This document shows, in pieces, positions 52,648-64,000 of a DNA stretch of 64,000 nt. How positions within the stretch are numbered: the stretch's first letter is position 1; each line of letters opens with the position of its first letter. Both the position numbers and the translations under genes were made by a program. A model generated the notes under the pieces. That model did no database searches and was not told where the DNA came from. It worked only from the letters and a program-made list of their open reading frames with translations. The DNA comes from Seriola aureovittata. Its lineage: Eukaryota; Chordata; Actinopteri; Carangiformes; Carangidae. Where the stretch lies: contig NC_079373.1 of the NCBI RefSeq assembly GCF_021018895.1, forward strand, positions 19,475,501-19,539,500, written 5' to 3'.

Positions 52648-55600
52648 ATGCGGTCTGCGCCCCAGCAGCCAGCTCGCTGGCCAGGTGGTATGGTGGAAGG
52701 AGAACTTCAGAGAATGCCAGGCAGAAACCAACTGCGACGAGTCTCCCAGACCCCTTTTCCAGACCAGGCACCTCCAAGGAAGTCTCGCAAGAAGCTACAA
52801 GTTATCATCTGTGTGCTCCTTGTGGAGTTGTGCGAAAGATTCACTTTCTTTGGGATTGTGTGTAACATGATTCTCTTCTGCACTGTGAAGCTGGGCTATG
52901 ATAACTACCTGGCTGCGACGGTTAACCTGTGCTTTATAGGCGCCAGCACCCTGACTCCTGTCCTGGTTGGGTGGTTTGCAGAAACCTGCTTAGGAAGGAC
53001 TAAAGTGCTCTACTTGTGTGCTGTTCTTCATTTCTTTGGTAAGATATAATGGGTTGGGTTTGATGCATGTTGTCCAATGTGGAAAATTTGAAACTGTGTG
53101 ACTATATGATCTTTGACAGAATATTTCTGTTATAATGTAAAATCAGTGTAAGGCTTAACATTACAAAGGTTATCTGTCATGAACTCCTGTTTTCATGTAA
53201 TATTTGTAATATTTTTGCATACAAATCTACCGAGTGGGTCAAATCTGCCACTCTAAAAAACAATATATGTATATGTGAAATGAACAAGGAAGATGTACAA
53301 TCATCTGACATATTATGAATTTCAACCTTTAATGTGAGCTAATTTCAAGAGTGTTAGTAATTCTGTTTAGGTGTCATGGCTCTGCATCTGTGAAATCGAG
53401 CTGTTACCAGATGGCATGAGCTTCACCTGTCATTGTATATTCTAGGTACAGCCATGCTGCCCGTGGTGGCATTTCCCTTCGAAGATTTCTACATCGACAC
53501 TCATCACATGACGCACCAGCTGGAACCCCGGGAGCAACAGATCCTCTTCTACACCGGCCTCCTGGCTGCTGCGCTGGGCATCGGTGGCATCCGGGCCATC
53601 CTCTGCCCCATGGGAGCCTACAACCTGCAGGGCTACAACCAGCACCAGCTCCTGTCCTTCTTCAACTGGTGGGTGGTGTTGCCATGTGAATGCAGTCATT
53701 CACTACGTTAGCCAATGATCGGGTTCCAAACAATCCACTGATATTATATCCATGATCAGTTTTAGGATCATTTAAGAAATCTTCTTAATGATGATCTTTA
53801 CAATTCAGGGATTGTGCATGGTGATACACTATGTTTTTGATAAAAGAGGCTGATCATCCTGTTAGATTATGAGATTTTGTTTTTATTTCATTAACATTTA
53901 CCTATTGCACCACTCCCATTTTGGCATGAGGGTGGTGCTTTTTGAATGTTCATGGTGTTCAAAATAGAGAGGTTCATCCTCTGGGGAAAATGAACATGCT
54001 CAGGATTTATCCCAACCATCTGCCCTCTACATTTTAATATTTTGTGACACTTATCCATACATGGCAATTTGACCATATACATACATATACATAGCTTTAG
54101 GATATATACTGTATATACTGTAGCCTATGATAGGTTGACATTCCAGTCTGACCAATCAACCAATACCAACATACTGATGCACTGCAACTATAGTAGTAAA
54201 AATATTAATGTTTTATTATATGTGTACTATAAAATACTACATAATATTATATTAAAATATACTACATAATATTATTATATTGATATACAATATTAATGAA
54301 ATAACTTATTGTAAGATTTGTTTTCATTACATTTAGGTTCTACTGGTTGGTGAACCTGAACTCCACTATTGTGTTTCTGGGTATTGCTTACATCCAGCAG
54401 TCTGTGGCCAAAAATCTGGGCTTTCTTATCCCCTTCACCTCTGTGCTGCTGGCTCTCATTGCCATACACATGATGCGCAACAAACTCACCTACAAACCCA
54501 AGAAAGGTAACATATAGAGAAAAAGAGACAAAGAAACAGGTATTCAGGCACACAGCTTGAATGAAAACGTCTGAAACCTCACACTGTTTTTTCATGTGTC
54601 CATCGTAGGTGGATCTTTACTGACCACACTGGGAGTCTTCCTGAACTCTTTCAAGATGTGCTGCCTCCACTATCGGCACCTGAGTGGCGATGTGGTGTCT
54701 TGGCTGGACCGGGCCAAGGAGAACAATGGTGGCCGTTACAGTGAGACGCATGTAGAGAACGTCAAAGTCCTGGCAAAGCTCTTCCCTCTTTACGGGCTTC
54801 AGCTGCTGTACAGAGCCTGCATCACACAGGTAGGCCACTAGGAACATAATGGTTCTTTGTCTTCTTTTTTTTTTATCAGAATCATTTCCCTATATGAATG
54901 TTAAAGAATATGTTTCCCATAGATTCCCTCAGGTTACTACATACAGACAATGAACTCCAACCTTCACCTGAATGACCTCCTGCTGCCCATCGGAGCTATG
55001 AATGTGATCAGCATCCTGCCTGTGCTGCTCTTGGCCCCGCTGATGGAGTGTGTCACCACCTGCTACCTCTCTATGGAAAAAACTCCTGTGGCCCCTGCAA
55101 AAATCATTAGTGAGTTATCTCCACATATGCAAACCCCTGCAGATGCACACATAAGTTTTATGTCTTCAGCTAAGCATCCCTTTGTCTCTCTTGCTCTTCT
55201 ACGTCTCTCATCCTCTCTCCTTTCCTCCTGTAATCACAACCCCCCGTTCTACAGCCCCCTCTCTCATCATCCCACTCTGTCCATCCTCCCCTTCCAGCTC
55301 TGGGCCACGTGTGTGCCACTCTGTCAGTCCTGGTGGCAGGTTTGTCTGAGCTGCAGAGGAAGACTTACCCTCTGGTGGAACAGACGCTGTCTGGAAAGGT
55401 CCTGCAAGTGTCGTCCATGCCGTGTTTCCAGCTGGCACCCCAATACATCCTGCTTGGTCTGGCAGAGGCTCTTGTCACCCCTGCATGTGAGTAAGGCACT
55501 TAAGCTGTTCATGATTTCACATGATACTGGTCGCATATATTCTTTTGATGAATCTTCCCAAACACTCTGAATTTGCCAAATTAGCACAAACCAATTGATG

Positions 55601-56399
55601 CATGATCAGGCAGTCCATGTGAGTTGCTTACCTTTCATGGTAATGATGCCTTGCATGTCACAAATATGGAGAGAAGATGATCAGACATTTCCGCCGTCAC
55701 TTCCTCTCTGGCAGGTTCCCTCATATCTTTCCAGCTGACCCCGAGCCACATCAGAGGCATCTCCCTGCACTTCCTCACTCTGTCCTATGGAGGGGGCTGC
55801 TTCCTAGGAGCCTTCATCGTTCAGCTGGTTTACTTTCTCTCTGGAGGTAAAAATGAGAAAACTTTTTGGAATTCATCATTGATGCTGATTTGACCACAAC
55901 TATATTTCATTACAGGTAACTTCTACCCAAGCATGCTGCATGATGGGAATCTGGAGAGATTCTTCTTCCTCTTGGCCACACTGATGGCTATAAATACCCT
56001 TGTATTCTGGAGTGTATCTTACAGGTACAGTGTTATTTTTAACTACCTTGACTATATGGTGGAATAAAGGTTCAAATAGGTTATTAATTTTGCATAAGAA
56101 CGTTGTCATGTATGGATTGAAGTGAGTTACCCATGTTCAGTTCCATTACGGTTCATTTTAATGTGCTTTTCAACAACTAGTAAAGACATTATGTGACTTT
56201 AAAAAGTTGTGATTCATGGCTCTAAGTGTATTTTCTTGTTACCTTGATGTGGCCCAGGTACATAGACCTGAGTGTGCGGGGCAAAGCACTGACCCTCAGC
56301 CCACTGACTGAGAAGCTGCGGCATTACAAAGCCTTCCTGCGCTTCTATGACACCGTGGATCGCTCCTACACAAACACCTCCTTTGAATCCATTTTATGA
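52648..56399 (+). CDS. slc15a5: Solute carrier family 15 member 5
   Basis: Proton-coupled oligopeptide transporter (POT/PTR2) family member in the major facilitator superfamily; its substrate is unknown. Exons: 52648-53038, 53446-53668, 54337-54506, 54609-54829, 54923-55109, 55298-55486, 55715-55846, 55916-56024, 56258-56399, joining in frame to 587 aa (human about 579). [22 protein letters not shown] is the first membrane segment and carries the family's ExxERFxYY-type motif as ELCERFTFF, with the two tyrosines replaced by Phe as in human SLC15A5. Other landmarks: [83 protein letters not shown]. The N-terminal 60 residues are basic and Pro/Gln-rich. The start is uncertain: the frame is open upstream, and Met 52690 is an alternative with a good context (573 aa). 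Confidence 0.93.
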
Positions 56400-56588
56400 C
56401 CGTCTTCATTGTGACCTCTACTGTGAGTGGCGCTGGCGCTGCATGTTACTGTGTCAAAATCTGTAACTTGGGAAATTGAAATACATGGAATGTACATATT
56501 TTTGTTGCTTTTACAATTATGTAATAACAGTAAATACAGGATTTCACATCTAATCAAACACAAAAATGTAAATAACCACATTAAATCA

Positions 56589-56594
56589 AATAAA
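56589..56594 (+). terminator. slc15a5: Polyadenylation signal of slc15a5
   Basis: AATAAA on the coding strand, 190 nt after the stop codon. Confidence 0.65.
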
Positions 56595-57340
56595 CAGCAG
56601 ACATATCATTAGAAAAGCATCGTTTTTTTATTTGAGCATATTAAGCTAAAGCAAAGTCATTCTGCTTGCTTGATGGACTGATTGATTTTTCTGATAATTA
56701 AAAATACAAAATAAACACAGTGGTAGTTAAAATCATGAAGGGTTAAAAAACAAATGCTTATTTCCATTGTGCTCCTGCAACGTGCAACAGACAACAAAAC
56801 AATGGAACTGTGACATTATAATGATGGAGTGGCACAGCCTCCATGTTCCAAGCATTTGTCAAACAATAAATCTTTGAAGATACATCCCGGCTGGTTCGAG
56901 TTTAGGCTTGCAGGAAAATGATTTCTTTTTACAGCATAAAGAACAGAAGAAATGTTTTTAATCATCAAAGCATTAAAATGAAAATGTCCATTCAATGTCA
57001 TTTGTTCAACGACCTGTTGTTGTAGCTGTGAGTGTATTTCATTGGCAGTTTAAAAAAAAAAAAAAAAAGATTTATGAGAAATTTCTCAATAAAGTTGGTC
57101 GTATCTGTCAGCCAGTAAAGCTTTCTGAAATAGTCCGACTCAGCATGTGTAAATGGATCAAGTTTCAAGATTACCCATACTCATTTGATTTGTGCCTTCT
57201 GGAGTTTATTATCATTGCCAGAGCAAACCTTAAATGTAATAACTGAACAGAAACAGCTGAACAAATTCTTCTGTTGCAGTTTTTATGCAACATTTAAGAG
57301 AAAAAAGAAATTTAAGTTTTCCACTCTTTGATTCATAATC
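56595..57340. other. Convergent gap between slc15a5 and the first TRIM gene
   Basis: AT-rich spacer with an A-run at 57052-57068. No open frame or repeat that I can name. Confidence 0.5.
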
Positions 57341-57346
57341 TTTATT
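57341..57346 (-). terminator. Polyadenylation signal of the left TRIM gene
   Basis: TTTATT on the plus strand reads AATAAA on the coding strand, 137 nt after the stop at 57484. Confidence 0.65.
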
Positions 57347-57483
57347 CTCAATCAGCACCGAATGAGCCATATATGTTGCACTCACTCACATTGTGAAAAC
57401 TTTTGATCTGTCCATGTACCATGTAGCAGACAATGTAAAAGTGTAGCAAGTCCTGAGGTTTACATTTACTCATGCGGTTCGGA

Positions 57484-60254
57484 TTAGATGTTGCATATTT
57501 TCAGCGTTGCACCTAAATCAACAGAAAAGCCAGGATAGAGAGGTTCAGTGAAGGTGGTCTGGCTTCGGTGCAGCAGCATCAACCTGTCGGAGTTGTGAAC
57601 ACTGAAGAAATCCAGCATTCCTGCTTCATAATCAAGGTGTACACCTACTCTGCGGGACCGAGCCGGAGGGATTTGGCCTTTGTGAAGATTATCGTGCCAA
57701 AATGTGCAGCCAGAAGGAGAGCAGGTTAATTTCCAGGACAGATGATTGTGGCCAAAACAGCAATCTTGCCCAGAACCCTTTCTTTTAATCCCTTTGTACG
57801 ACACAGCCACCTCGACAATGCCACCATCCCACTCCACCTCCCAGTAGTGGTTGCCCTGTAGGCCCTTTTTGCACAGAGCTTGGTGATAGTAGGTGAATCT
57901 TTCATGGTGGTCAGGATGAGCCTGGTCCCTGTCACTCCACGATATCTCTCTGTTACATTTAGACAGGCTAAGAAATGCTGCTACTGTGTCGGGATCCACC
58001 TCCACTTCCGAGTCTGCAAGGAAAGATCAAAAACTCATTTAGCTGGTGAAACTCTCATGTACGTGCTGATATCTATGTAAAGGGAATTAACATCTCGCTT
58101 ACTCTTGTATTTGGTCAAAACCTCTGTCCTTGATTTTATTTCCTCTTGCAGCCTTGGAATTTTTAACACTGATGAAGAGAAAAAACACAGCTCATTCTCT
58201 TTAAACAAATTACAGGGAATAGACTGATGATCGTAAGGTTTAGAAATCCAAACTGGTCATACTTACACAGATGTTCTTCAGAATAAAGTAATCTGTTCTT
58301 TTCTTTGTTGCACATATTTTTCAGTGTATCTTTCTGTGCAGTGACAAACTCTGTCAGTGTGTCAAGTCTTTCATGTGAGTGTGGGGATGCAGTCAGGTTT
58401 CCCAGGGCCTTGAAACCCTGCACAAGAAACACACATACAAAATGGTAAATCTTAGTGAGCAGCTGGAGGAAGGTTAGTGAGTCAGTGGCTCAAGCAGAAG
58501 CATTTACTGATGCATCAAAGAGAAGAGCGATGAACAATGCAAATGTTAACAAGTTAACTAGTGTAATGTCACTCCAGATCTGAAGGAATCCCTCCTGGTG
58601 GCCACATTTAACCCTATAACTACATGATGCTTACAACATGTCCGAATAAGGTTATTCTTGATATACACTGAGATACACTGCCTAAATGAAAGAAAACAGA
58701 AGATGTCCTCAAAGCGTGTCATCACCTGAAGGAACTGAATGGGATCCTCTGTTAGTGAGAGCTGGTTGAGTTTATCCTCTCTCCTCCTCAGCTCGGACAC
58801 CTCTCGCTGCAGTTGCCCGAGGCAGCTGTTGGTCCAGTCCACCCCAGCTTTCTCTGCCCCTCCAACTTTCTCCCTCATCTCAGAACGCTTCCTCTCCACA
58901 GAACGGACGTATAAACGGATGTGCTCCACACACAGCCGCTCAAAGTCGTCACACGCCTCCCATGCAGCATCCTAGTAGGGAAACACACCTTTTTATGACT
59001 GCTGACATTTACAATAGTCCTATGGAACTTTACAGTTCCATTAATTATACGGCAACATATGATGAGTAACTTTTTTGTTTACAGTGTAAATTAAAGTTTT
59101 TTTTATATATTGTATAATATATGAGAAATATACATATGTCCGATACACAGAAGTAAATTCATTTTTCAACACATTTTAAACATTGCTTTTTACAGGCCCA
59201 TGTGAATTATTTAAGTAAGAATTATTCTTTAGTTGACCTGCTCTCAACCTGGAGAAACGTGTAACAAAGCAAATCTGCCCAATTTTAAAGGAGTAGTTCG
59301 ACAATTTGGGATAACTATAATATACATCTATTTCCTCTACTTCTATGACATCTTTGTGTACAAGAACAGCAGTTAATCCAAACTATACATTAATTATTTT
59401 TTATCAACATTTAATATTGATAATGATATATTGTTGAATACAGTGATAAAGGACCGTTATGTTTGTGGTTGACACTCACTCTTATAGAGTCTGCAGCATG
59501 TCTCAGTTCTGCCATCTTCAACTTTGCACTCAGCACTCTGTCTGTGATTTCCTGCCTGGTCCTCTCCAGTTGTCTCTGTTAAAACACAAAGCGTCAGTCA
59601 CAATAGGAAGCAAAGGCAGCAAATGATCTATCTCGGCATGGGGCTGAACTGAATTACCTCCATAGCACACTTTTCTGCTGCAACTGCCACAGTGTCGTGG
59701 TCTTTGTGTTCATCCATCACACACATCATGCATGTGAACTGCTGATCGGTGCGGCAGTAAATCTCCAGAAGTTTGTTGTGACGGCCACAGATACTTTCCT
59801 TGATCCTGGCTGAGGCCGGAATCAGACTGTGTCTCTTAAGCGGCGGCACCTCGAAGTGAGGCTGCAGGTGAGTCTCACAGTAAGAGGCCAAACACACGCG
59901 ACAGAACTTGAAAGCTTTTCTTTTTCTCCCCGTGCACGCGTCACACTGAACATCACCAGGTGTAAAGCAGCTGTCACCATCATCAGCAGCAGCAGCAGCA
60001 GCAGCACTTGGCCCGGTTGTCTTCCTGTTTTCCTCCAACAAGTTTGACAGAAGCGTGTTCCTCTTCAGTACAGGCCTCGGGTAAAAAGTCTCCCTGCACT
60101 GAGGACAGCTGTAAGTTTCTCCACTGTTGTTATTTCTATCCCAGAAGCTATTGATGCATGTTATACAGTAACTGTGTCCACACGCGGTCGTCACGGGATC
60201 CTCCAGTAACTGTAAACAGATGGAGCAGTCGAACAGCTCTTGATTGTAAGCCAT
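57484..60254 (-). CDS. finTRIM/TRIM16-like RING, B-box, coiled-coil, B30.2/SPRY protein (copy A)
   Basis: Probable E3 ubiquitin ligase of the TRIM family; fish members of this type are often linked to innate immunity. Exons: 60254-59658, 59575-59480, 58971-58726, 58417-58267, 58168-58103, 58013-57484, joining in frame to 561 aa. The start is MAYNQELFDC. The RING has all C3HC4 ligands (CSIC, CGHSYC, CINSFW, CPQC), followed by a B-box1 (CDACTGRKRKAFKFCRVC), a B-box2 (CGRHNKLLEIYCRTDQQ to CVMDEHKDHDTV), a coiled coil over exons 2-4 and a PRY-SPRY (ALCKKGLQGNHYWEVEW, YEAGMLDFFSV, LYPGFSVD). A run of seven alanines sits in the RING-B-box linker, encoded by a CAG/CTG-type repeat (59985-60006). The exon plan matches copy B downstream on the plus-strand map, so the two are tandem paralogues. 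The orthologue cannot be named from sequence alone. Confidence 0.9.
59285..59420. repeat. Teleost repeat fragment in TRIM copy A intron 2
   Basis: AAGGAGTAGTTCGACAATTT, then GGGATAACTATAAT, is a diverged copy of the AGTTCGACATTTTGGGAAAT fish repeat. Ends are approximate. Confidence 0.4.
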
Positions 60255-61155
60255 GTTTTCCCCCCTTAGACTGACGGAGTTAGCTTCAGTTCCTCTGAAG
60301 AAGGAGTGGCTTGTTGGCAGTTTGTTTTCTGTATCGCACTCACAGTAACTGTACGGACTGATCTGTGTCAGTGCGGAAGTCAACAATGAACCTGTGTCAA
60401 CCCTCCCTCAGGCTTGTCTCAACAACCTCCAAAAATGCTCCAACGTTTCTTTTTCATTGTTACATTCAGAGATGAGTCGAAAGTGTCAGTGTCTTTCTTT
60501 TTTTCCTGTTTAAACAGTGGTGCTGTGAAAGTTTACATTCCTGAACTTTGTCTCTGTCGCTGTTGTCTGAGGACAGAGGGAGCATTTAGGGCAACACCAC
60601 TGTATGTCTGCCAGCTGATTTCTGGAGATATTTTGTTCTGTTATGTACTGTGTTTATCATTTTATGACAGAACTGAAGAGGCAACGAGCAGAGGGATGGC
60701 ATTTAAAATATCTACCAATGCAGATCTCATATATATCTTTTAAATTGTTGTTGACTGTTGAAAATGTTGGAGAAAAAAAAACAATAGACTTCACAGGTGT
60801 AATATCCTTAGTAAATTTCCCCATTTTTAGAGGTTAGTGTAAAGTAATAACTCTAAAACAGCTGATATGTTTTGTCTTATATTTGATCCTATTCTGACTT
60901 GACAGGTTTTCAACAGTGCATTTGCGCTAAAGCCTAATCAATATCATTGCATGGTATTGAAATCCAAACACATTCATATACTTTACCATCTCCATATAAT
61001 GAAATACATAAAAACCTAAAAAGTGTAGTAACATTTTAAATATGCAGACAGTAAAAACAGGGACATTTCAAAGAGGAAATAAAAAATAAAATAAAATGGA
61101 CATACAGTAAAAAATAAAAATATAGAAGTATAATGTAAAGTTGCTTTGATGATTA
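60255..61155. other. Spacer between the two TRIM genes
   Basis: Upstream flank of copy A and 3' flank of copy B. AT-rich, with no further gene seen. The plus-strand open frame at 60414-60743 has no recognisable domain. Confidence 0.5.
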
Positions 61156-61161
61156 TTTATT
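61156..61161 (-). terminator. Possible polyadenylation signal of the right TRIM gene
   Basis: TTTATT on the plus strand gives AATAAA on the coding strand, about 0.5 kb after the stop at 61669. Others may be used. Confidence 0.4.
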
Positions 61162-61668
61162 ATTCAAGTGCTGTATGTACAAGAGCTGTATTGTATATTG
61201 TTTCAGTATACTTTTAAGTATTTCCTTAGTCAATAAATGTCAATTTCTCATACATGGAACAGCTTTCACAAAGAAAAACACCTCTGGCCCAGAGCACAGA
61301 GGCATAAAAATGTGTTAAACAACAAAGCACACTGATACACCATATAATGAATAACAGATTCTGAGATAGCAGCCGTGAAATGCAATGTACAATGTGCCAA
61401 TATTACACTGGGATTGTTTCTCTTTCTCTGCCTCTCTCTCTCTGTTTTTCTTGTGACAAAACATTTAAAAACTAACATGAACCGAATGCACTTATTTACT
61501 TGTAGCGCAACTAGTTACATAGTTACATATTTTGCCAGATGCATTTATTTGAACTGACAAAACCCCAACTCCAGGAAATTTCACTGCAAGTAACCAAACT
61601 GAGGTAAGCTAACCAGTAATAACAACTGATCTTGACATGCTTAACACTGTACAAAGTACAATGCCTGT

Positions 61669-63921
61669 TTACTTTGTTGTGAGTATCCTAACAGAGGCTC
61701 CTCTGGAGACCATGAACCCAGGGTACAGAGGCTTGGAGAATGTGGTCTGCATTCTGTGAAGGAGCATCATCTGACCAGAATCAGACACACTGTAGAAGGA
61801 CAAGCTCCCGGCCTTATGGTTCAAATACACTCCTACAGTAGAGGAGCAGGGGACGGATATTCTAGTAGTGATTCCATTGTGCCAAAAACTGCAAATGGAA
61901 TTTGAAAGGGAAATGCACCAGGACTTATCTGTGTATCCAAAGCAACTTTCCTGCAGCTCTGCCCCTTTGTAGCACACAGCGATCTCAACCCTGGGCCCCC
62001 TCCATTCAACTTCCCAGTAGCAAACTCCAGATAAACCTTCAGTGCACAAAACTTGATCATATTTTGTAAATCTGTCTGGGTGGTATGAATGACGCTGAGC
62101 CTTTTTAATCCAGGTTATCTTGCTGTTTCCCTCAGAAAGTATTAAGTTTTCAAATGCTGTGTTGGGATCCAAACTGAGGTGGTAGGAATCTGAAAGGTAG
62201 ATAGAAAGATAGTTAAAAGAAATTATCATTCAGTGTGACTAGTGAAGTGCATTGGAAAGAATGTGTTTATGCCAAAATACAGTGACCACTTACACAGAAG
62301 GAACTCTTGTCTTGTTTTAGGATCAGGATCATCTTCAATTAAAAATAGAAAAAAAACATCTCACACCAACATCAATCCCAGTAAATAAACAGAAATGAGT
62401 TTAATAATGGTATTTTCTTACTTGTCACTGTTATTTCTGCAATAGCTTTTGCAATGTTCTCCATTTTGTCTCTTAAATCAGAAATGGCCTTTGTCACAAA
62501 GTCAAAAGATGTGTGCAGGTGGATGTTGAAGTCTGAAGACACATCAGGTTCTGGACAGTCAAAAACTGACTGGCAGCTCTACAAACATTTAAAAACAGAA
62601 ACACAAAATGAACTGTAGTTTCCTTACCACTACTCTATCTGATCGATCTGTTTTGTGTCTGTGTACCTGCAGGAACTGAATGTGATCCTTCGTGTGGGAC
62701 AGCTGCTTCAGTTTATCCTCTCCCATCCTCAGCTCAGAAATCTCCTTCTCCAGCTGATTCATGAGTGCCTCCGCTCGGCTCATCGCAGCCTTCTCTTGAA
62801 CACTGATTGTCTCCTTCACCGCACGTCGGCTTTTATCTGCCATCTGCACAATTTCAGCATAGGCTTTCTCATTCTGATCGGCCGCTGCATCTGCAGTACA
62901 CTGACAGTAGAAAGACATTGAGAATAATCTTAGTTACTGTAAAAAGAAATGTATACAGGACACATGCATCACGTATAAGCCAAGAAAAAGTAGGAAGACA
63001 ATTCACCTTCAGTGCTTTCATTTTCTGTCTCAGCTCCCGCAGCTGCTTCTCTTTCTCCTGCATCCCCTGCTGGTATCTTTGTTTTTTCTTTCCAAATTGT
63101 TTCTGAAAATAAAATCATGTCATTTTACCCCTTTGTTCACCTTCGATTTTCAATACAATTTTACACTTGACAGATATGTATATAGATATACAGTAATAAA
63201 CCATACAGTATAAATCTCCCTGTCATTAGTAGAAAACAACCTTTAAACCAATTGTAAAATTATATTTGAATTTAATTTCACAGGAATATGATTGACTGAA
63301 GACTTTCAAGCACAAACTGGGGCCAAAAATAAATGTCCTTACTTGTCTCTCTTTCCTCTCTGCTGCAGCCGAGAGAGTGTCATGACCTTTGTGGTCATCC
63401 ATCACACAAAGCAGACAAATGCATTGGCCATCACTGCGACAGTAGACCTCGAGCAGCTTGTCATGCTTAGAGCAGATCCTCTCTTGTATGGAAGCATATA
63501 CTTCCACCAGCTTGTGTCTTTTGAAAGCAGCAGACTCATAGTGAGGCTGCAGGTGAGTGGCACAGTAGGAGGCCAGACACACCAGGCAAGACTTGACAGC
63601 TTTCAGCTTCCTCACAGTGCAGAAATCACACTCCACATCCCCTGGACCGACTCCATCCTTTACATGGGGTGTGGGTTTCTCTGGCCCCGACATTTCCCCC
63701 ATCAAGTCAGCTAGCACTGTGCTCTTTTTGAGCACAGGTCTTGGTTTGAAAGTGTGTCTACACTGGGGACAGCTGTAAACACCACTTTGGTCCTCTTCGT
63801 CCCAGTAGGCATTCACACAATCCATACAGTAGCTGTGGCCGCAGTGAAGGGTCACAGGGCTCTTCAGTACATCCAAGCATATCGAGCATGATAGCGGACC
63901 TGCCGCCCAGCTTTCAGCCAT
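61669..63921 (-). CDS. finTRIM/TRIM16-like RING, B-box, coiled-coil, B30.2/SPRY protein (copy B)
   Basis: Probable E3 ubiquitin ligase, tandem paralogue of copy A. Exons: 63921-63343, 63102-63007, 62900-62667, 62578-62422, 62332-62294, 62189-61669, joining in frame to 541 aa. The start MAESWAAGPLSC follows a short leader. The RING is complete (CSICLDVLKSPVTLHCGHSYC to CPQC), then B-box1 (CDFCTVRKLKAVKSCLVC), B-box2 (CSKHDKLLEVYCRSDGQ to CVMDDHKGHDTLS), a coiled coil (EKEKQLRELRQKMKALK; LEKEISELRMGEDKLKQLSHT) and a PRY-SPRY (VLCTEGLSGVCYWEVEW, KAGSLSFYSVSDSG, LYPGFMVSRGA). Copy B looks closer to typical finTRIM sequences than copy A, which has diverged in the B-box and linker. Exon 5 is only 39 nt, against 66 nt in copy A. 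More copies may lie beyond the right edge. Confidence 0.9.
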
Positions 63922-64000
63922 CTTCACCACAACACTTTCTAACTTTCGTTTTCTCTAAAACGAAAATAGGAGTGCCTTCCCTTATTGTCCTGAAGTTAAT
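63922..64000. other. 5' flank of TRIM copy B at the window edge
   Basis: Probable 5' UTR or promoter of copy B. On the minus strand the sequence has TTTCGTTTTAG, which faintly recalls an interferon-responsive element, but it is too short and imperfect to call. Confidence 0.2.

Overview
This is eukaryotic nuclear DNA from a ray-finned fish, probably a spiny-rayed (percomorph) teleost. Three things point that way: compact vertebrate genes with short GT-AG introns, many CA/GT microsatellites and teleost-type dispersed repeats, and a tandem pair of RING/B-box/SPRY genes of the fish-expanded finTRIM/TRIM16-like type. No bacterial, phage or viral system was found. Each gene model was built by hand, reading splice sites and requiring exon phases to join. 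Every complete model closes in frame at a length close to its vertebrate family.

Layout from left to right. Positions 1-13300: the 5' end of abcc8 (SUR1, KATP channel sulfonylurea receptor), minus strand, coding exons 1-5 (first 274 codons), with a possible extra upstream exon near 12.9 kb. Positions 13.3-15.9 kb: intergenic, with one exon-like plus-strand ORF of unknown nature. Positions 15.9-33.7 kb: ush1c (harmonin), minus strand, complete, encoding both a short form a (about 550 aa) and a long form b (about 949 aa) chosen by frame-incompatible alternative exons. Positions 33.7-34.5 kb: shared head-to-head promoter region. Positions 34.4-39.5 kb: ccdc77, plus. Positions 40.4-44.7 kb: hdhd5 (CECR5), plus. 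Positions 45.1-47.8 kb: rab19, minus. Positions 49.1-51.2 kb: ccdc34, minus. Positions 52.6-56.6 kb: slc15a5, plus. Positions 57.3-63.9 kb: two tandem finTRIM/TRIM16-like genes, minus.

The genes do not form an operon or pathway. abcc8-ush1c is the adjacency also seen at human 11p15.1. The other neighbours lie on several human chromosomes (from memory: CCDC77 and SLC15A5 on 12p, HDHD5 on 22q11, RAB19 on 7q, CCDC34 on 11p14), so the block is a lineage-specific mosaic. ush1c/ccdc77 and ccdc34/slc15a5 are head-to-head. hdhd5/rab19 and slc15a5/TRIM-A are tail-to-tail.

The best second-look items are the mutually exclusive harmonin exons and expanded proline-rich exon, the possible N-terminal extension of SUR1, two possible starts of Rab19, a GC-AG intron and a possible overlapping uORF in ccdc34, and the orphan exon-like ORF at 15.6 kb.
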